DNA of 36,159 bases from positions 1 to 36,159 of the forward strand of contig JAEEPZ010000033.1 in the NCBI GenBank assembly GCA_016285055.1, written 5' to 3'. The position numbers and the translations under genes are program-made. A model generated the notes under the pieces. It was given only the letters and a program-made list of their open reading frames with translations, searched no databases and was not told the origin of the DNA. Shown one piece after another: positions 1 through 7,366 of the stretch. Numbering within the stretch: position 1 is the first letter of the stretch; each line of letters opens with the position of its first letter. The DNA comes from Prevotella sp. Lineage in GTDB: Bacteria > Bacteroidota > Bacteroidia > Bacteroidales > Bacteroidaceae.

Positions 1-158
1 GTTTTTATTGGTTTTTTCTCAGGCCGCTTCGCGGTATCAACTCACATGATTCGCGACTGTTTGTCCGAAGCCTTCGGACAAACAGTCCGAAGCCTTCGGA
101 CGACGAGTCCGAAGCCTTCGGACGGAGTGTCCGAAGCCTTCGGACTTTTTGTGCCATG
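1..158. other. Non-coding window edge downstream of vsr
   Basis: This stretch follows the stop codon of the leftward vsr gene. It contains the first 22-bp palindromic array (64-144) and otherwise an AT-rich left edge. The short reading frame on the minus strand over this stretch is made of the repeat and has no credible start context, so I do not call a gene here. Confidence 0.6.
64..144. repeat. Array of four 22-bp palindromic repeats (copy 1)
   Basis: The 15-bp palindrome TCCGAAGCCTTCGGA starts at 64, 86, 108 and 130, so the period is exactly 22 bp with 7-bp spacers that vary (CAAACAG, CGACGAG, CGGAGTG). Each copy can form a 7-bp stem around a single C. The array lies just past the stop of vsr. 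The same array occurs at 7179-7259. Role unknown: multimeric protein-binding site, REP-like element and RNA hairpin cluster are all possible. Confidence 0.9.
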
Positions 159-680
159 TCATTCTTCTGCTGCCATCGGCATCTGCATGTCCTCTTCCTC
201 CCATGGTTGATAAGGCACATGCTTGACGGCGTGATCCTGCAGCCAGATGTGGTTGAGGGTGAACGCCAGCGAATCCAGGGTCTGCTCCCTGACCTTGGGT
301 TTCAGCTCACACTCCCATACGGTGATGCAGTGCCAGCCCATTTCTGCCAGTTGGCGCTGCTCCTCTTTGTCGCGCTCTTTGTTCCGGCGAATCTTCGCCA
401 CCCAAAACTCGTGGTTGGTGGACGGTATCTTGCAGCAGGCGGAATTGGCCATCGTGTCTTTGTCTACCAGATGTCCATGCCAGAAGCAGCCGTTGATAAA
501 GATGCAGGTGCGATATTTCCTCAGCACCAGGTCAGGATGCCCAGGCAACCGCTTGTGGTTCAGCCGGTACCTGAATCCGCGTTTCCACAGCCCTCGCCGC
601 ACAATCATCTCTGGCTTCGTATTCTTCGAGTGAATCGCCGCCATGTTCTTGCTGCGCTGTTGTGGAGTGAGATGATCCAT
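159..680 (-). CDS. vsr: Very short patch repair (Vsr) DNA mismatch endonuclease
   Basis: The product (173 aa) is predicted to nick DNA 5' of T:G mismatches left by deamination of 5-methylcytosine. The start at 680 gives the family-typical N-terminus MDHLTPQQRSKNMAAIHSKN and is preceded directly by an A-rich/AAGGT ribosome site; the longer upstream frame is not Vsr-like. Visible family motifs are PGHPDLVLRKYRTCIFING (with the catalytic Asp), CFWHGH, FWVAKIRRN and GWHCITVWECEL. Between CFWHGH and the FW motif a short insert carries CC, probably zinc ligands. A -7 box (TATCTTTG on the minus strand) is at 742-749. Vsr normally accompanies a cytosine-5 methyltransferase; none is in this window, so a partner could lie beyond the left edge. 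Family assignment is secure; the methylation partner is inference. Confidence 0.93.
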   Translation of the reverse strand: MDHLTPQQRSKNMAAIHSKNTKPEMIVRRGLWKRGFRYRLNHKRLPGHPDLVLRKYRTCIFINGCFWHGHLVDKDTMANSACCKIPSTNHEFWVAKIRRNKERDKEEQRQLAEMGWHCITVWECELKPKVREQTLDSLAFTLNHIWLQDHAVKHVPYQPWEEEDMQMPMAAEE

Positions 681-741
681 ACCTTCTTTTATCAAGTCAA
701 TGTCGCCATGCCGTTTCTTGCCGTTTTGATTCAATAGGCTG

Positions 742-749
742 CAAAGATA
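742..749 (-). promoter_or_regulatory. -7 promoter box of vsr
   Basis: TATCTTTG on the minus strand matches the Bacteroidetes -7 consensus TAnnTTTG, about 60 nt upstream of the vsr start. No clear TTTG -33 box at the usual spacing. Confidence 0.55.
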
Positions 750-793
750 CAAATTTATTCTGGATTCCATCACCGAAATACTTGGAAAATCAT

Positions 794-801
794 TACCTTT
801 G
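794..801 (+). promoter_or_regulatory. -7 promoter box of the PAP2 gene
   Basis: TACCTTTG ends only 9 nt before the ATG at 811. With transcription starting a few nt after the box, the leader would be about five nt or less. Confidence 0.6.
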
Positions 802-810
802 CAAGCAAAT

Positions 811-1371
811 ATGAAAACGACGCTGACCTTTCTTCTCTGTTTGCTGTCCTTCGTGCCCGTCGAGGCACAGCAGCGGCACAGCGATGCGCTGGACGATGTG
901 TTGCAGCATGTGCCTATGGCTGCCGTGTTCGGACTGCGTGCTTGCGGTGTGCAGAGTGCTTCGCCTTCATGGACGGAACTGCTGGCTACCACGGCCTCGG
1001 CCTATGTGCTGAGTGCCGCCACGACCTACGTGCTGAAACACACCTGCCATGAGCTGCGCCCTGACAAGAGCAACCGCCGCTCGCTGCCCTCGGGTCATGC
1101 CACCTTCGCCTTCGCCGGAGCCACTGCGCTGATGCATGAATATGGGCATGTGTCGCCCTGGATTGCTGTTGGCGGCTACACCCTTGCCACCCTTGTGGCA
1201 GCCGACCGTGTGCGTCGCGACCGTCACTATGTTCACGATGTCGTGGCAGGCGGCGCCATCGGCTTCGGCGCTACTGAGCTTACCTACTGGTTGAAGCGTA
1301 AGGTCATAAAAAACCGCAACATCGACCTCAGCTTCAATGGCTTCCAGCTCGATGTTGCGGTAAAGTGGTAG
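811..1371 (+). CDS. Exported PAP2-family phosphatase
   Basis: A 186-residue phosphatidic acid phosphatase type 2 / haloperoxidase-fold protein, likely acting on a lipid or polyprenyl pyrophosphate in the periplasm. The start at 811 gives a signal peptide (MKTTLTFLLCLLSFVPVEAQ). The three PAP2 signature motifs are in order: K-x6-RP (KHTCHELRP), PSGH (SLPSGHATFAFAG) and R-x5-H-x3-D (RVRRDRHYVHD), which hold the phosphate-binding Lys/Arg and the two catalytic His. It is short, with hydrophobic stretches around the motifs rather than a full six-helix membrane domain. It is divergent from vsr and convergent with ribH (10 bp between stops). Substrate cannot be told from sequence; undecaprenyl-pyrophosphate or lipid A phosphate are possible. 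Confidence 0.9.
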   Translation: MKTTLTFLLCLLSFVPVEAQQRHSDALDDVLQHVPMAAVFGLRACGVQSASPSWTELLATTASAYVLSAATTYVLKHTCHELRPDKSNRRSLPSGHATFAFAGATALMHEYGHVSPWIAVGGYTLATLVAADRVRRDRHYVHDVVAGGAIGFGATELTYWLKRKVIKNRNIDLSFNGFQLDVAVKW

Positions 1372-1381
1372 TAAAACTTTC

Positions 1382-1852
1382 TTAGAATTTTGCCATCTTG
1401 ATGGCTACGACGGCACACTCGTCGCCTTTGTTGCCCAGTCGGCCGCCGGCGCGGTCGCGAGCCTGCTGCATGTCATTGGTGGTCAGCAGTCCGTAGACCA
1501 CGGGGATGCTGCTTGTGGCGTTCAGGCGTGCGATGCCTGCTGTGACGCCTTGACAGATGTAGTCGAAGTGTGGCGTCTCGCCGCGGATGACTGAGCCGAG
1601 GATGATGACAGCATCGTAGCCGTCGTTCAGCGTCATCTGGTGGGCGCCGTAGATGAGTTCGAAGGAACCGGGCACACGCTTCACATGAATGTTCTCGGGC
1701 AGTGCGCCGTGCTTCTCCAAGGTGCTGACGCAGCCGTCAAGCAGTGCGCCTGTAATCTCAGGGTTCCACTCGGCCACGACAATGCCGAATATCATGTTCG
1801 ACGCGTCGGGCACGCTCTGTGCGTCGTAGGATGACAGGTTGCTTGTTGCCAT
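1382..1852 (-). CDS. ribH: 6,7-dimethyl-8-ribityllumazine synthase
   Basis: A 156-residue enzyme, the usual length, that condenses 5-amino-6-ribitylamino-uracil with 3,4-dihydroxy-2-butanone 4-phosphate, the penultimate step of riboflavin synthesis. Motifs seen: [10 protein letters not shown] (pyrimidine-binding region), [26 protein letters not shown] (with the catalytic His) and the C-terminal [21 protein letters not shown]. It lies 27 bp downstream of the TPR membrane protein gene on the same strand and is probably co-transcribed with it. No FMN riboswitch was noticed. Function is secure. Confidence 0.97.
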   Translation of the reverse strand: MATSNLSSYDAQSVPDASNMIFGIVVAEWNPEITGALLDGCVSTLEKHGALPENIHVKRVPGSFELIYGAHQMTLNDGYDAVIILGSVIRGETPHFDYICQGVTAGIARLNATSSIPVVYGLLTTNDMQQARDRAGGRLGNKGDECAVVAIKMAKF

Positions 1853-1879
1853 TGAAGGGTAGGGGTGAGTGTTGAGGAT

Positions 1880-2632
1880 TTACTGCGAAACGCGCTCAAT
1901 ATACTCGTCGATGAGATCGACGTAAAGCGATGACTGCGAGATGCCTTCCACGCCGCTCACGCGCTCGTACTGCTTCACCTTCTTGTACAGCTCCAGTGCC
2001 TCAGCCTTCTTGCCCTGGCTTTCCAGAATCTCGCCGGCCTGAACGTAGTAGATGGGAGTGAGAAGAATGTTGTTAGCCTTCTCGCCAGCCTTCTGCAGCG
2101 TCTTCACGGCGTCGTCCAGCTTGTTCACATGGGCGTAGGCATTGCCAAGAGCACCGAGTGCTGCGGGCGAGATCAGCATGTCGCCGGCATCGTCAAACTT
2201 CTCCAGATACTTCACTGCATCCTCCCACTTGTCCATGTGTGCGTAGCACAGACCGGCATAGAGGTTGGCCACGTTGCCGGCAGGTGTGGATGAATACTCA
2301 TCGGCAATCTTCAGGAATCCCATGCTCTTCGTGGCGCTGTCGCCATTGAGGGCTGCCAGGTAGTTCTGCTCGCCAAAGTCGCTGATGCCACTCTGCAGGG
2401 CGGTCATAGCGGTCTGCAGGCTCATCTGTGGCACCGATGAAGCGGTCTGAGCTGCTTCGAGCTGGGCTTTCTTGTGGTTGTTCCAGAAGACGATGCCTAC
2501 GATAATCACTACAAGGGCTGCGATACAGCCGATGATGATGTTTTTGTACTTGAGGATGAAATCCTCCCTCTTGTTGAGGGCGGGCTGAATCTCTTCGCCG
2601 CCCTGTCTCACAATTTTAATTTTGTCTGCCAT
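1880..2632 (-). CDS. TPR-repeat membrane-anchored protein
   Basis: A 250-residue protein with a short cytoplasmic N-terminus, one transmembrane helix at about residues 29-50 (IIIGCIAALVVIIVGIVFW) and a periplasmic C-terminal half of tetratricopeptide-like helix pairs (for example GNVANLYAGLCYAHMDKWED and GALGNAYAHVNKLDDAVKTL). The architecture resembles YfgM-type proteins, which act as envelope chaperone or scaffold partners; this is analogy. I chose 2632 (MADKIKIV) because the upstream part of the frame overlaps the promoter region. It is divergent from recF, has a -7 box at 2683-2690, and is followed by ribH. The ribH / TPR / recF / dciA grouping recurs in Bacteroidales (established knowledge, not checked here). 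Molecular role unknown. Confidence 0.88.
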   Translation of the reverse strand: MADKIKIVRQGGEEIQPALNKREDFILKYKNIIIGCIAALVVIIVGIVFWNNHKKAQLEAAQTASSVPQMSLQTAMTALQSGISDFGEQNYLAALNGDSATKSMGFLKIADEYSSTPAGNVANLYAGLCYAHMDKWEDAVKYLEKFDDAGDMLISPAALGALGNAYAHVNKLDDAVKTLQKAGEKANNILLTPIYYVQAGEILESQGKKAEALELYKKVKQYERVSGVEGISQSSLYVDLIDEYIERVSQ

Positions 2633-2682
2633 TATAAGTGTGTTTTTTGTTCTGTTTTCTGTTCTTTTGGCTTTTGCGGGCG

Positions 2683-2690
2683 CAAAATTA
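2683..2690 (-). promoter_or_regulatory. -7 promoter box of the TPR-ribH unit
   Basis: TAATTTTG on the minus strand matches TAnnTTTG, 50 nt upstream of the TPR start at 2632, in the divergent recF intergenic region. Confidence 0.6.
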
Positions 2691-2730
2691 CTGAAAATCT
2701 TGCAGATGGTGAAATTTATTTCCCACTTTT

Positions 2731-2762
2731 TTTGCTTTTCAGCGTCAAAAGCCGTAATTTTG
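2731..2762 (+). promoter_or_regulatory. -33/-7 promoter of recF
   Basis: A TTTG at 2731-2734 and TAATTTTG at 2755-2762 are separated by 20 nt, the normal Bacteroidetes spacing. The box ends 10 nt before the recF ATG, so the transcript would have a leader of only a few nt. Confidence 0.7.
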
Positions 2763-2772
2763 CACAAAATTT

Positions 2773-3954
2773 ATGGTTTTAGAGCAACTTTCCATCGTCA
2801 ATTACAAGAATATTGAGGGAGCCACGCTGACTTTCTCACCTAAGATAAATTGTTTGATAGGAAACAATGGGGCTGGTAAGACCAATGTGCTTGACGCTGT
2901 CTATTTCCTCAGCTTCTGCCACTCTGCCAACAGCAATCAGGATGCCCTCGCCATCCGCCATCAGGAGGAGTTCTTCGTATTGGAAGGCAGCTATCTGCAG
3001 CCCCTCACCTCCAGTTCCTCACCCCTCAAAGTCTTTTGCGGCATGAAGAAAGGGCAGAAGAAGCACTTCCGGTTGAACGGGAAGGAGTATCAGCGTCTGT
3101 CGGAACACATTGGACTTATCCCGTTGGTGATGGTGTCGCCCTCTGACACGTTGCTCATTGAAGGGAGCAGCGAGGAACGCCGCCGGCTGATGGATCAGAC
3201 CATTGCTCAGCGCAATCACCGCTATATCGATGCGTTGAACCGCTACAACAAGGCTTTGCAGCAGCGTAACGCCTTGTTGCGTGACGAGGACCATGAGCCC
3301 GACGTGCAGCTGATGGAGCTGTTGGAGGAGGAGATGGCCCGTCATGGCGAGGCCGTGTCAGCCTGCCGTAGCGCTTTCGTCGATGCACTGACCCCCAGCT
3401 TCCAGCTGTTTTATAATAAGGTGAGTGGCGGCCATGAGCAGGTGTCGCTCAGCTATGTGTCTCACTGTCAGCGTGGGCCATTGCTCGATGTCATCCGCCG
3501 CGACCGCCACAAGGACCGTGCCGTGGGTTACTCCCTGCACGGCATCCATCGCGACGACCTCGAAATTCTCATTGATGGCCACCCCATGCGGCGTGAAGGC
3601 AGTCAGGGGCAGCAGAAGACCTTTGTCATTGCGCTGAAGCTGGCGCAGTATTTGTTCTTGGATGGGACGAATGGGACTAATGGGACTAATGAGACAAATG
3701 GGGCTGATGGGACTGATGGGACAAATGGGACTGATGGGACAAATGGGATGGGGCGGCATCCTATTCTGCTGCTTGATGATATTTTTGACAAGCTTGACGC
3801 ACACCGCGTGGAGCAGATCATCCGCTTGGTGGCCAGCCAGCAGTTCGGACAGATTTTCATTACTGACACCAATCGCGAACACTTGGACCAGATTCTCTCA
3901 CACGGCGACTGCGACTACCGCTTGTTTCACGTCAGCGACGGAGTCATTGAATAA
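2773..3954 (+). CDS. recF: RecF DNA repair/replication ATPase with a repeat insertion
   Basis: A 393-residue SMC-like ATPase that loads RecA at gapped DNA with RecO and RecR. Walker A GNNGAGKT is at residues 30-37, the family motif LSFCHSANSNQ follows, the signature SQGQQKT is near 277-283, and Walker B LLLDDIFDKLD lies near 332-342, followed by the ITDTN switch region. Between signature helix and Walker B, residues about 297-326 are a low-complexity run of GTN/GTD triplets coded by ten 9-bp repeat units (3661-3750). RecF proteins normally run directly from the helix to the Walker B strand, so this is an extra in-frame loop. The start at 2773 is fixed by the conserved N-terminus and promoter position. 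All catalytic motifs are intact, so it is probably functional. It precedes dciA across a repeat-filled gap. Confidence 0.96.
   Translation: MVLEQLSIVNYKNIEGATLTFSPKINCLIGNNGAGKTNVLDAVYFLSFCHSANSNQDALAIRHQEEFFVLEGSYLQPLTSSSSPLKVFCGMKKGQKKHFRLNGKEYQRLSEHIGLIPLVMVSPSDTLLIEGSSEERRRLMDQTIAQRNHRYIDALNRYNKALQQRNALLRDEDHEPDVQLMELLEEEMARHGEAVSACRSAFVDALTPSFQLFYNKVSGGHEQVSLSYVSHCQRGPLLDVIRRDRHKDRAVGYSLHGIHRDDLEILIDGHPMRREGSQGQQKTFVIALKLAQYLFLDGTNGTNGTNETNGADGTDGTNGTDGTNGMGRHPILLLDDIFDKLDAHRVEQIIRLVASQQFGQIFITDTNREHLDQILSHGDCDYRLFHVSDGVIE
3661..3750 (+). repeat. In-frame 9-bp tandem repeat inside recF
   Basis: Ten 9-bp units of the type GGGACTAAT, GGGACAAAT or GGGACTGAT code for the residues GTN/GTD. 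The same unit family occurs at 10928, 12406 and 15795. Confidence 0.92.
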
Positions 3955-3977
3955 GATGTTCAATATTCAGATATTTT

Positions 3978-4330
3978 GGAGTTAAAGGAGTTAAGGGAGT
4001 TAAAGGAGTTAAAGACAATAGCTTTGCTATGGATTTTGCCCCAGAGACAAAGGCTTTTCATGGAGGGCCATTTGTCTTTAACTCCTTTACCTCCTTCTTT
4101 AACTTCAGCATTTGTCTTTACCTCCTTTACCTCCTTCTTTAACTTCAGCATTTGTCTTTAACTCCTTTAACTCCTTTAACTCCTTCTTTATCTTCAGCAT
4201 TTGTCTTTAACTCCTTTAACTCCTTTAACTCCTTTAACTCCTTTAACTCCTTTAACTCCTCTAACTCCTTTAACTCCTTCAGCATTTGTCTTTAACTCCT
4301 TTAACTCCTTTAACTCCTTTAACTCCTTCA
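3978..4330. repeat. Intergenic composite repeat: inverted 9-bp arrays around a core
   Basis: The 383-bp gap between recF and dciA holds no gene. Four units of GGAGTTAAA (3978-4013) are followed by a core (4014-4077) and then long arrays of the inverse unit TTTAACTCC to about 4330, interrupted at intervals by a short segment AGCATTTGTC. The core has a small hairpin (ATAGC-TTT-GCTAT, 4018-4030). Its part at 4044-4076 matches 30 of 33 positions, in inverse orientation, with 35686-35718. The arrays run right up to the dciA start codon. Confidence 0.92.
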
Positions 4331-4337
4331 AAAAAAT

Positions 4338-4628
4338 ATGTTTAAGCGAAGAGAACAACCTGTAGAGAAGCTGGTGATGCAGCAGTTGCGGTTTCTGGGC
4401 TTAGAGACGCCGCTGCTGCAGAAGCGCCTTGTGGAGTCGTGGCCCACGGTGGCAGGCGAGGCCATTGCACGCTACACCACGAATGTGCACATACAGAACC
4501 AGACGCTTTTCGTCTCGCTCTCCGTCCCTGCCTTGCGAGCCGACCTGAGCATGCGTCGCCAGGAGTTTGTACAGCGGCTCAACCAGCATGTCGGTGCACA
4601 GATTATTGCCGACATACGATTCTGCTGA
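4338..4628 (+). CDS. dciA: DUF721 / DciA-like protein
   Basis: A 96-residue protein of the DUF721 family, whose characterised member DciA helps load the DnaB replicative helicase. The family core is visible: VAGEAIARYTTNVHIQNQTLFVSLSVPALRADLSMRRQEFV, with the typical W-x-x-VAG and LxVxVxxPxLRxEL pattern. It follows recF, as it commonly does in Bacteroidales, but is separated by the repeat array, whose last unit ends about 8 nt before the ATG. Its last 26 bp overlap the 3' end of the convergent CotH gene. The gene symbol is by family analogy; involvement in helicase loading here is inference. Confidence 0.85.
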   Translation: MFKRREQPVEKLVMQQLRFLGLETPLLQKRLVESWPTVAGEAIARYTTNVHIQNQTLFVSLSVPALRADLSMRRQEFVQRLNQHVGAQIIADIRFC

Positions 4629-7086
4629 CCTCACCCACCTTGAGTATGAGGTGGCTGTTGCTGCCCGTTGGCATCAGCGCGTCGTCACCTCTGCACACGG
4701 TGCTGCCTACGAGGATGCCGCGCAGGTCGTAGAGTGCGATGCGTGTGCCCCTCTCCACGTTTTTGATGAGAAGTTGTTCGCCGTCCCACTGCCATGTCCA
4801 CGGTCTGGAACTCATGGTGGTGATGGCCGCCGCTTCACCCATGATGGGCGTGATGTCTAATCTTGCACACTGCGGCATGGTGATGGCCAGCGATGCTCCC
4901 GTGACGGAGCGCGTGGTGCTTGTGCCGTCGGTGGCTGTCTGTGCTATCTGCCATCCCTTCACCTCCATGCCGCTGCCTTCTGAGCCTTCCAACGTGATGT
5001 CGCGCCCGGCGAAGAACTGCCCGTCGAACATGCCGTCCGACAGTCGCACACCGTTGAATGTGATGCCTATGTCGGGCGTCAGCGTCCGCTCCCAACTGAC
5101 TGTCATCGGCACGGGTGCCCCCAGGTGATAGTAGTCGGCCAGCTGCCGGTAGAAGATGTTTGGACGTTGGGCCAGCCATGTGCGTGCCTTGTTCAGTTCA
5201 TCGTCGTAATTAGGCCACCAGCGGTTGATGAGCTCACGGTGATAGGGGTACTCGTATTTAATCTCCTCGTACATCGCGTCCCATATCTTCCGCACTTTCT
5301 GCAGCGTGAAGATGTCGCCCATATAGACGGCGGTGCGGTCGATGAACATGCGGCTGAAGTCCTTGTCCTCCATCAGCCGGCGAAACAGCCGTGTGCTGCT
5401 GCTGCCGTTGGCGCCCCAGTTCTTGTTGCTGTCATAGCTGGGGTTGTAGAGCCATTCCAGTATCTTGTAGTCCACGGGGTCACCATAGAGGCCCATGACG
5501 TAGTCGCAGTCCTTGGCTATCCAGCGCCAGCGGCCATCTTCCGTCCTTGGGCGCCACATAATGATGTTGTTGCCGGGGAAGTCGAAGTTGTTGTAAAACA
5601 GGTTCATGGCCATCAGGTTGATGAATTCCTCGCAGTCCATCCACTGCTCGTACTCAGCCAGGGTGTGACCGTGCTCGTCATAGAAGGCTTTGAACTTGTT
5701 GAGCTCGTCCAATGTGCCTTCTTTCAAATCTTTCCAGTTCTCAATGAGGTCGATGTCCTCCAGTCCGTCGTAGTGGGTGTAGATGTTATGCTCATTGCCC
5801 CGCTCGCGTATGTTCAGCATGCTGTGATACTGTCCGTTGATGTAGACGATGGCGGGTCGCCATGCCTGCCAGTCCAGGTCGTGCCAGGTGGCCAAGGAGC
5901 GCTGCACGATGGCATCGCGCATGTAGAGATAGTCGAAGTCGTTGCCGGCGTTGCGCAGCATGAGTGACTTGTAGTCGGTGAGGCCGGGGCACTGGTCGGG
6001 GAAGAACTCATACTCAAAGCGCTTGGTGCCAAAGCGCTTGTGGGCGTAGATGACCATCGACTTCATCATCGCATCGCGTGAAGCGCCGCCGCTGACGCGT
6101 GTCTCGCACAGCTGGTTGAGGTTGGCCGGGGTGTTCTCGCCGTCCATGAAGAACTCGATGTTGATGGGGCGTCGCCAGTCGTTGCGCTTGCCGTTGCCGT
6201 TGTTCGTAAAGATGCCGATGCGGCTGTCGTTGAGGTAACGGTTGTCGGTGACGATGGACACGACGGGCAGCGTCAGCCGTCGCGGGAAGAAGATGTAGCT
6301 CTGCGTGACGGAGCGTGGCGACAACCATCCCTCGCAGAACAGGCGCGCCCTGATGACGCACGAGCCGCTGATGGTGATGGGAGCGGTGTAGGGTGTGCTG
6401 TGTGCGGATGGCTCTGTGCCGTTAAGGGTATAGCAGATGGTGGTGCCTTCGGGTGAGTCATCGGGGACACTGAGCGACAGGGTGAAGGGCTGTCCGTCGG
6501 TGAAGACGCGCCCTGTCATGCTGAAGAGCGGGTCGCCCAGCAGGTGGTCGTAGTCGCAGACACCGCCAGAGTTGGGGCTGCCGGGCGTGGGGCGCAGCTC
6601 ATAGCCCCATTCCGTGCTGCCGTCGCTGCTGCGGCCATAGGCGATGTTGGGCGCAGGCTGCTTCTTCAGACCCGTCAGCTCATCGATGACCTCATCTTCA
6701 CAGAACAGGTAAACTTGACAGCCCTTGCCCGACTCGAGTCGGAAGTTGGTGTGGAGACCGTTTCCCACGTTGTCGCAGTGGATGACGATGCGTCCCTTAG
6801 CAGCAAGGGTCTTGTCGGGCAGCGGCCAGGCCTCGGAGGCGTCGGGCGTGATGCCGAGACGATAGTGCTTGAGGTTGACCCCTGTGGTGCCGCCGTTGTA
6901 CAGCTCCACCCACGAATCGGGGTAATCCATCAGGTCGTCCATCAGATAGTCGATGTTCGACTGCATCAGCTCGTTCAGCAGCAGTTGGGCATCCTGCGCC
7001 TTGGCGGCGTAGTAGCCTGTTCCCGGTGCGGGCCAGCACCACAGCATCGCCAGCATCAGGATGAGAAAGTTCTTCACGCGGAACAT
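4603..7086 (-). CDS. Secreted CotH-kinase / lamin-tail-domain protein with T9SS-like tail
   Basis: An 827-residue exported protein. In order: signal peptide (1-30); lamin-tail domain (about 35-130, LLLNELMQSNIDY ... DSWVELYNGG); chitobiase/FN3-like domain (about 199-265, ICYTLNGTEPS); CotH-kinase domain (about 270-600, with DYKSLMLRNAGNDFDYLYMRD, NIRERGNEHNIY and WRWIAKDCDYVMGLYGD); and a C-terminal beta-domain (about 755-827, ending IALYDLRGILV ... LILKV) of the T9SS type A sorting kind. CotH domains in spore coat proteins phosphorylate secreted proteins; in Bacteroidetes the substrate is unknown. The start at 7086 is chosen for the signal peptide and because a TACCTTTG box ends 4 nt upstream. 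The longer upstream frame only reads through the palindromic array. It is divergent from the S9 peptidase and overlaps dciA by 26 bp at the 3' end. Confidence 0.88.
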   Translation of the reverse strand: MFRVKNFLILMLAMLWCWPAPGTGYYAAKAQDAQLLLNELMQSNIDYLMDDLMDYPDSWVELYNGGTTGVNLKHYRLGITPDASEAWPLPDKTLAAKGRIVIHCDNVGNGLHTNFRLESGKGCQVYLFCEDEVIDELTGLKKQPAPNIAYGRSSDGSTEWGYELRPTPGSPNSGGVCDYDHLLGDPLFSMTGRVFTDGQPFTLSLSVPDDSPEGTTICYTLNGTEPSAHSTPYTAPITISGSCVIRARLFCEGWLSPRSVTQSYIFFPRRLTLPVVSIVTDNRYLNDSRIGIFTNNGNGKRNDWRRPINIEFFMDGENTPANLNQLCETRVSGGASRDAMMKSMVIYAHKRFGTKRFEYEFFPDQCPGLTDYKSLMLRNAGNDFDYLYMRDAIVQRSLATWHDLDWQAWRPAIVYINGQYHSMLNIRERGNEHNIYTHYDGLEDIDLIENWKDLKEGTLDELNKFKAFYDEHGHTLAEYEQWMDCEEFINLMAMNLFYNNFDFPGNNIIMWRPRTEDGRWRWIAKDCDYVMGLYGDPVDYKILEWLYNPSYDSNKNWGANGSSSTRLFRRLMEDKDFSRMFIDRTAVYMGDIFTLQKVRKIWDAMYEEIKYEYPYHRELINRWWPNYDDELNKARTWLAQRPNIFYRQLADYYHLGAPVPMTVSWERTLTPDIGITFNGVRLSDGMFDGQFFAGRDITLEGSEGSGMEVKGWQIAQTATDGTSTTRSVTGASLAITMPQCARLDITPIMGEAAAITTMSSRPWTWQWDGEQLLIKNVERGTRIALYDLRGILVGSTVCRGDDALMPTGSNSHLILKVGEVSRIVCRQ

Positions 7087-7090
7087 GCGG

Positions 7091-7098
7091 CAAAGGTA
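7091..7098 (-). promoter_or_regulatory. -7 promoter box abutting the CotH gene
   Basis: TACCTTTG on the minus strand ends 4 nt upstream of the ATG at 7086. If used, the mRNA would be leaderless. The nearest TTTG upstream is at a shorter spacing than usual (about 14 nt). Confidence 0.55.
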
Positions 7099-7178
7099 AT
7101 GAAAAAAACAGACAAACAAGCAGTATTTGCCAAAAAAAGATTCAGTCCGCAAATTTTCCTTACATTTCGGACTGACAG

Positions 7179-7259
7179 TCCGAAGCCTTCGGACAAATCG
7201 TCCGAAGCCTCCGGACAGAGAGTCCGAAGCCTTCGGACAAAGCGTCCGAAGCCTTCGGA
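7179..7259. repeat. Array of four 22-bp palindromic repeats (copy 2)
   Basis: The palindrome TCCGAAGCCTTCGGA starts at 7179, 7201 (one base changed, CTCCGGA), 7223 and 7245. Period (22 bp) and copy number (four) are the same as in the array at 64-144. Here it sits between the divergent CotH and S9 peptidase promoters, so it cannot simply be a terminator for either. Confidence 0.9.
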
Positions 7260-7336
7260 CAATTTGAGGGGTGTCTTTTTTTTCATGCCACCCCTTTGTT
7301 TCTTCAAAAAGTAGGCTCGATGTCAGAAAAAATGCG

Positions 7337-7344
7337 TACCTTTG
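7337..7344 (+). promoter_or_regulatory. -7 promoter box of the S9 peptidase gene
   Basis: TACCTTTG lies about 22 nt upstream of the ATG at 7367. No TTTG at the standard -33 spacing. Confidence 0.6.
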
Positions 7345-7366
7345 CACCAGAATCAAACAGATGATT

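Noticed and set aside
64..144. CRISPR array made of 22-bp units
   Set aside because: The palindromic part is only 15 bp, spacers are 7 bp and similar to each other, and there are no cas genes.
3978..4330. rRNA/tRNA or small coding gene in the recF-dciA gap
   Set aside because: The sequence is 9-bp repeat plus a short core. Open frames there are low-complexity K/E/L or P/L/T/S repeats without any gene signal.
5125..5967. 280-residue open frame on the plus strand
   Set aside because: It is antisense to the CotH-kinase domain, whose conserved motifs prove the minus-strand reading.
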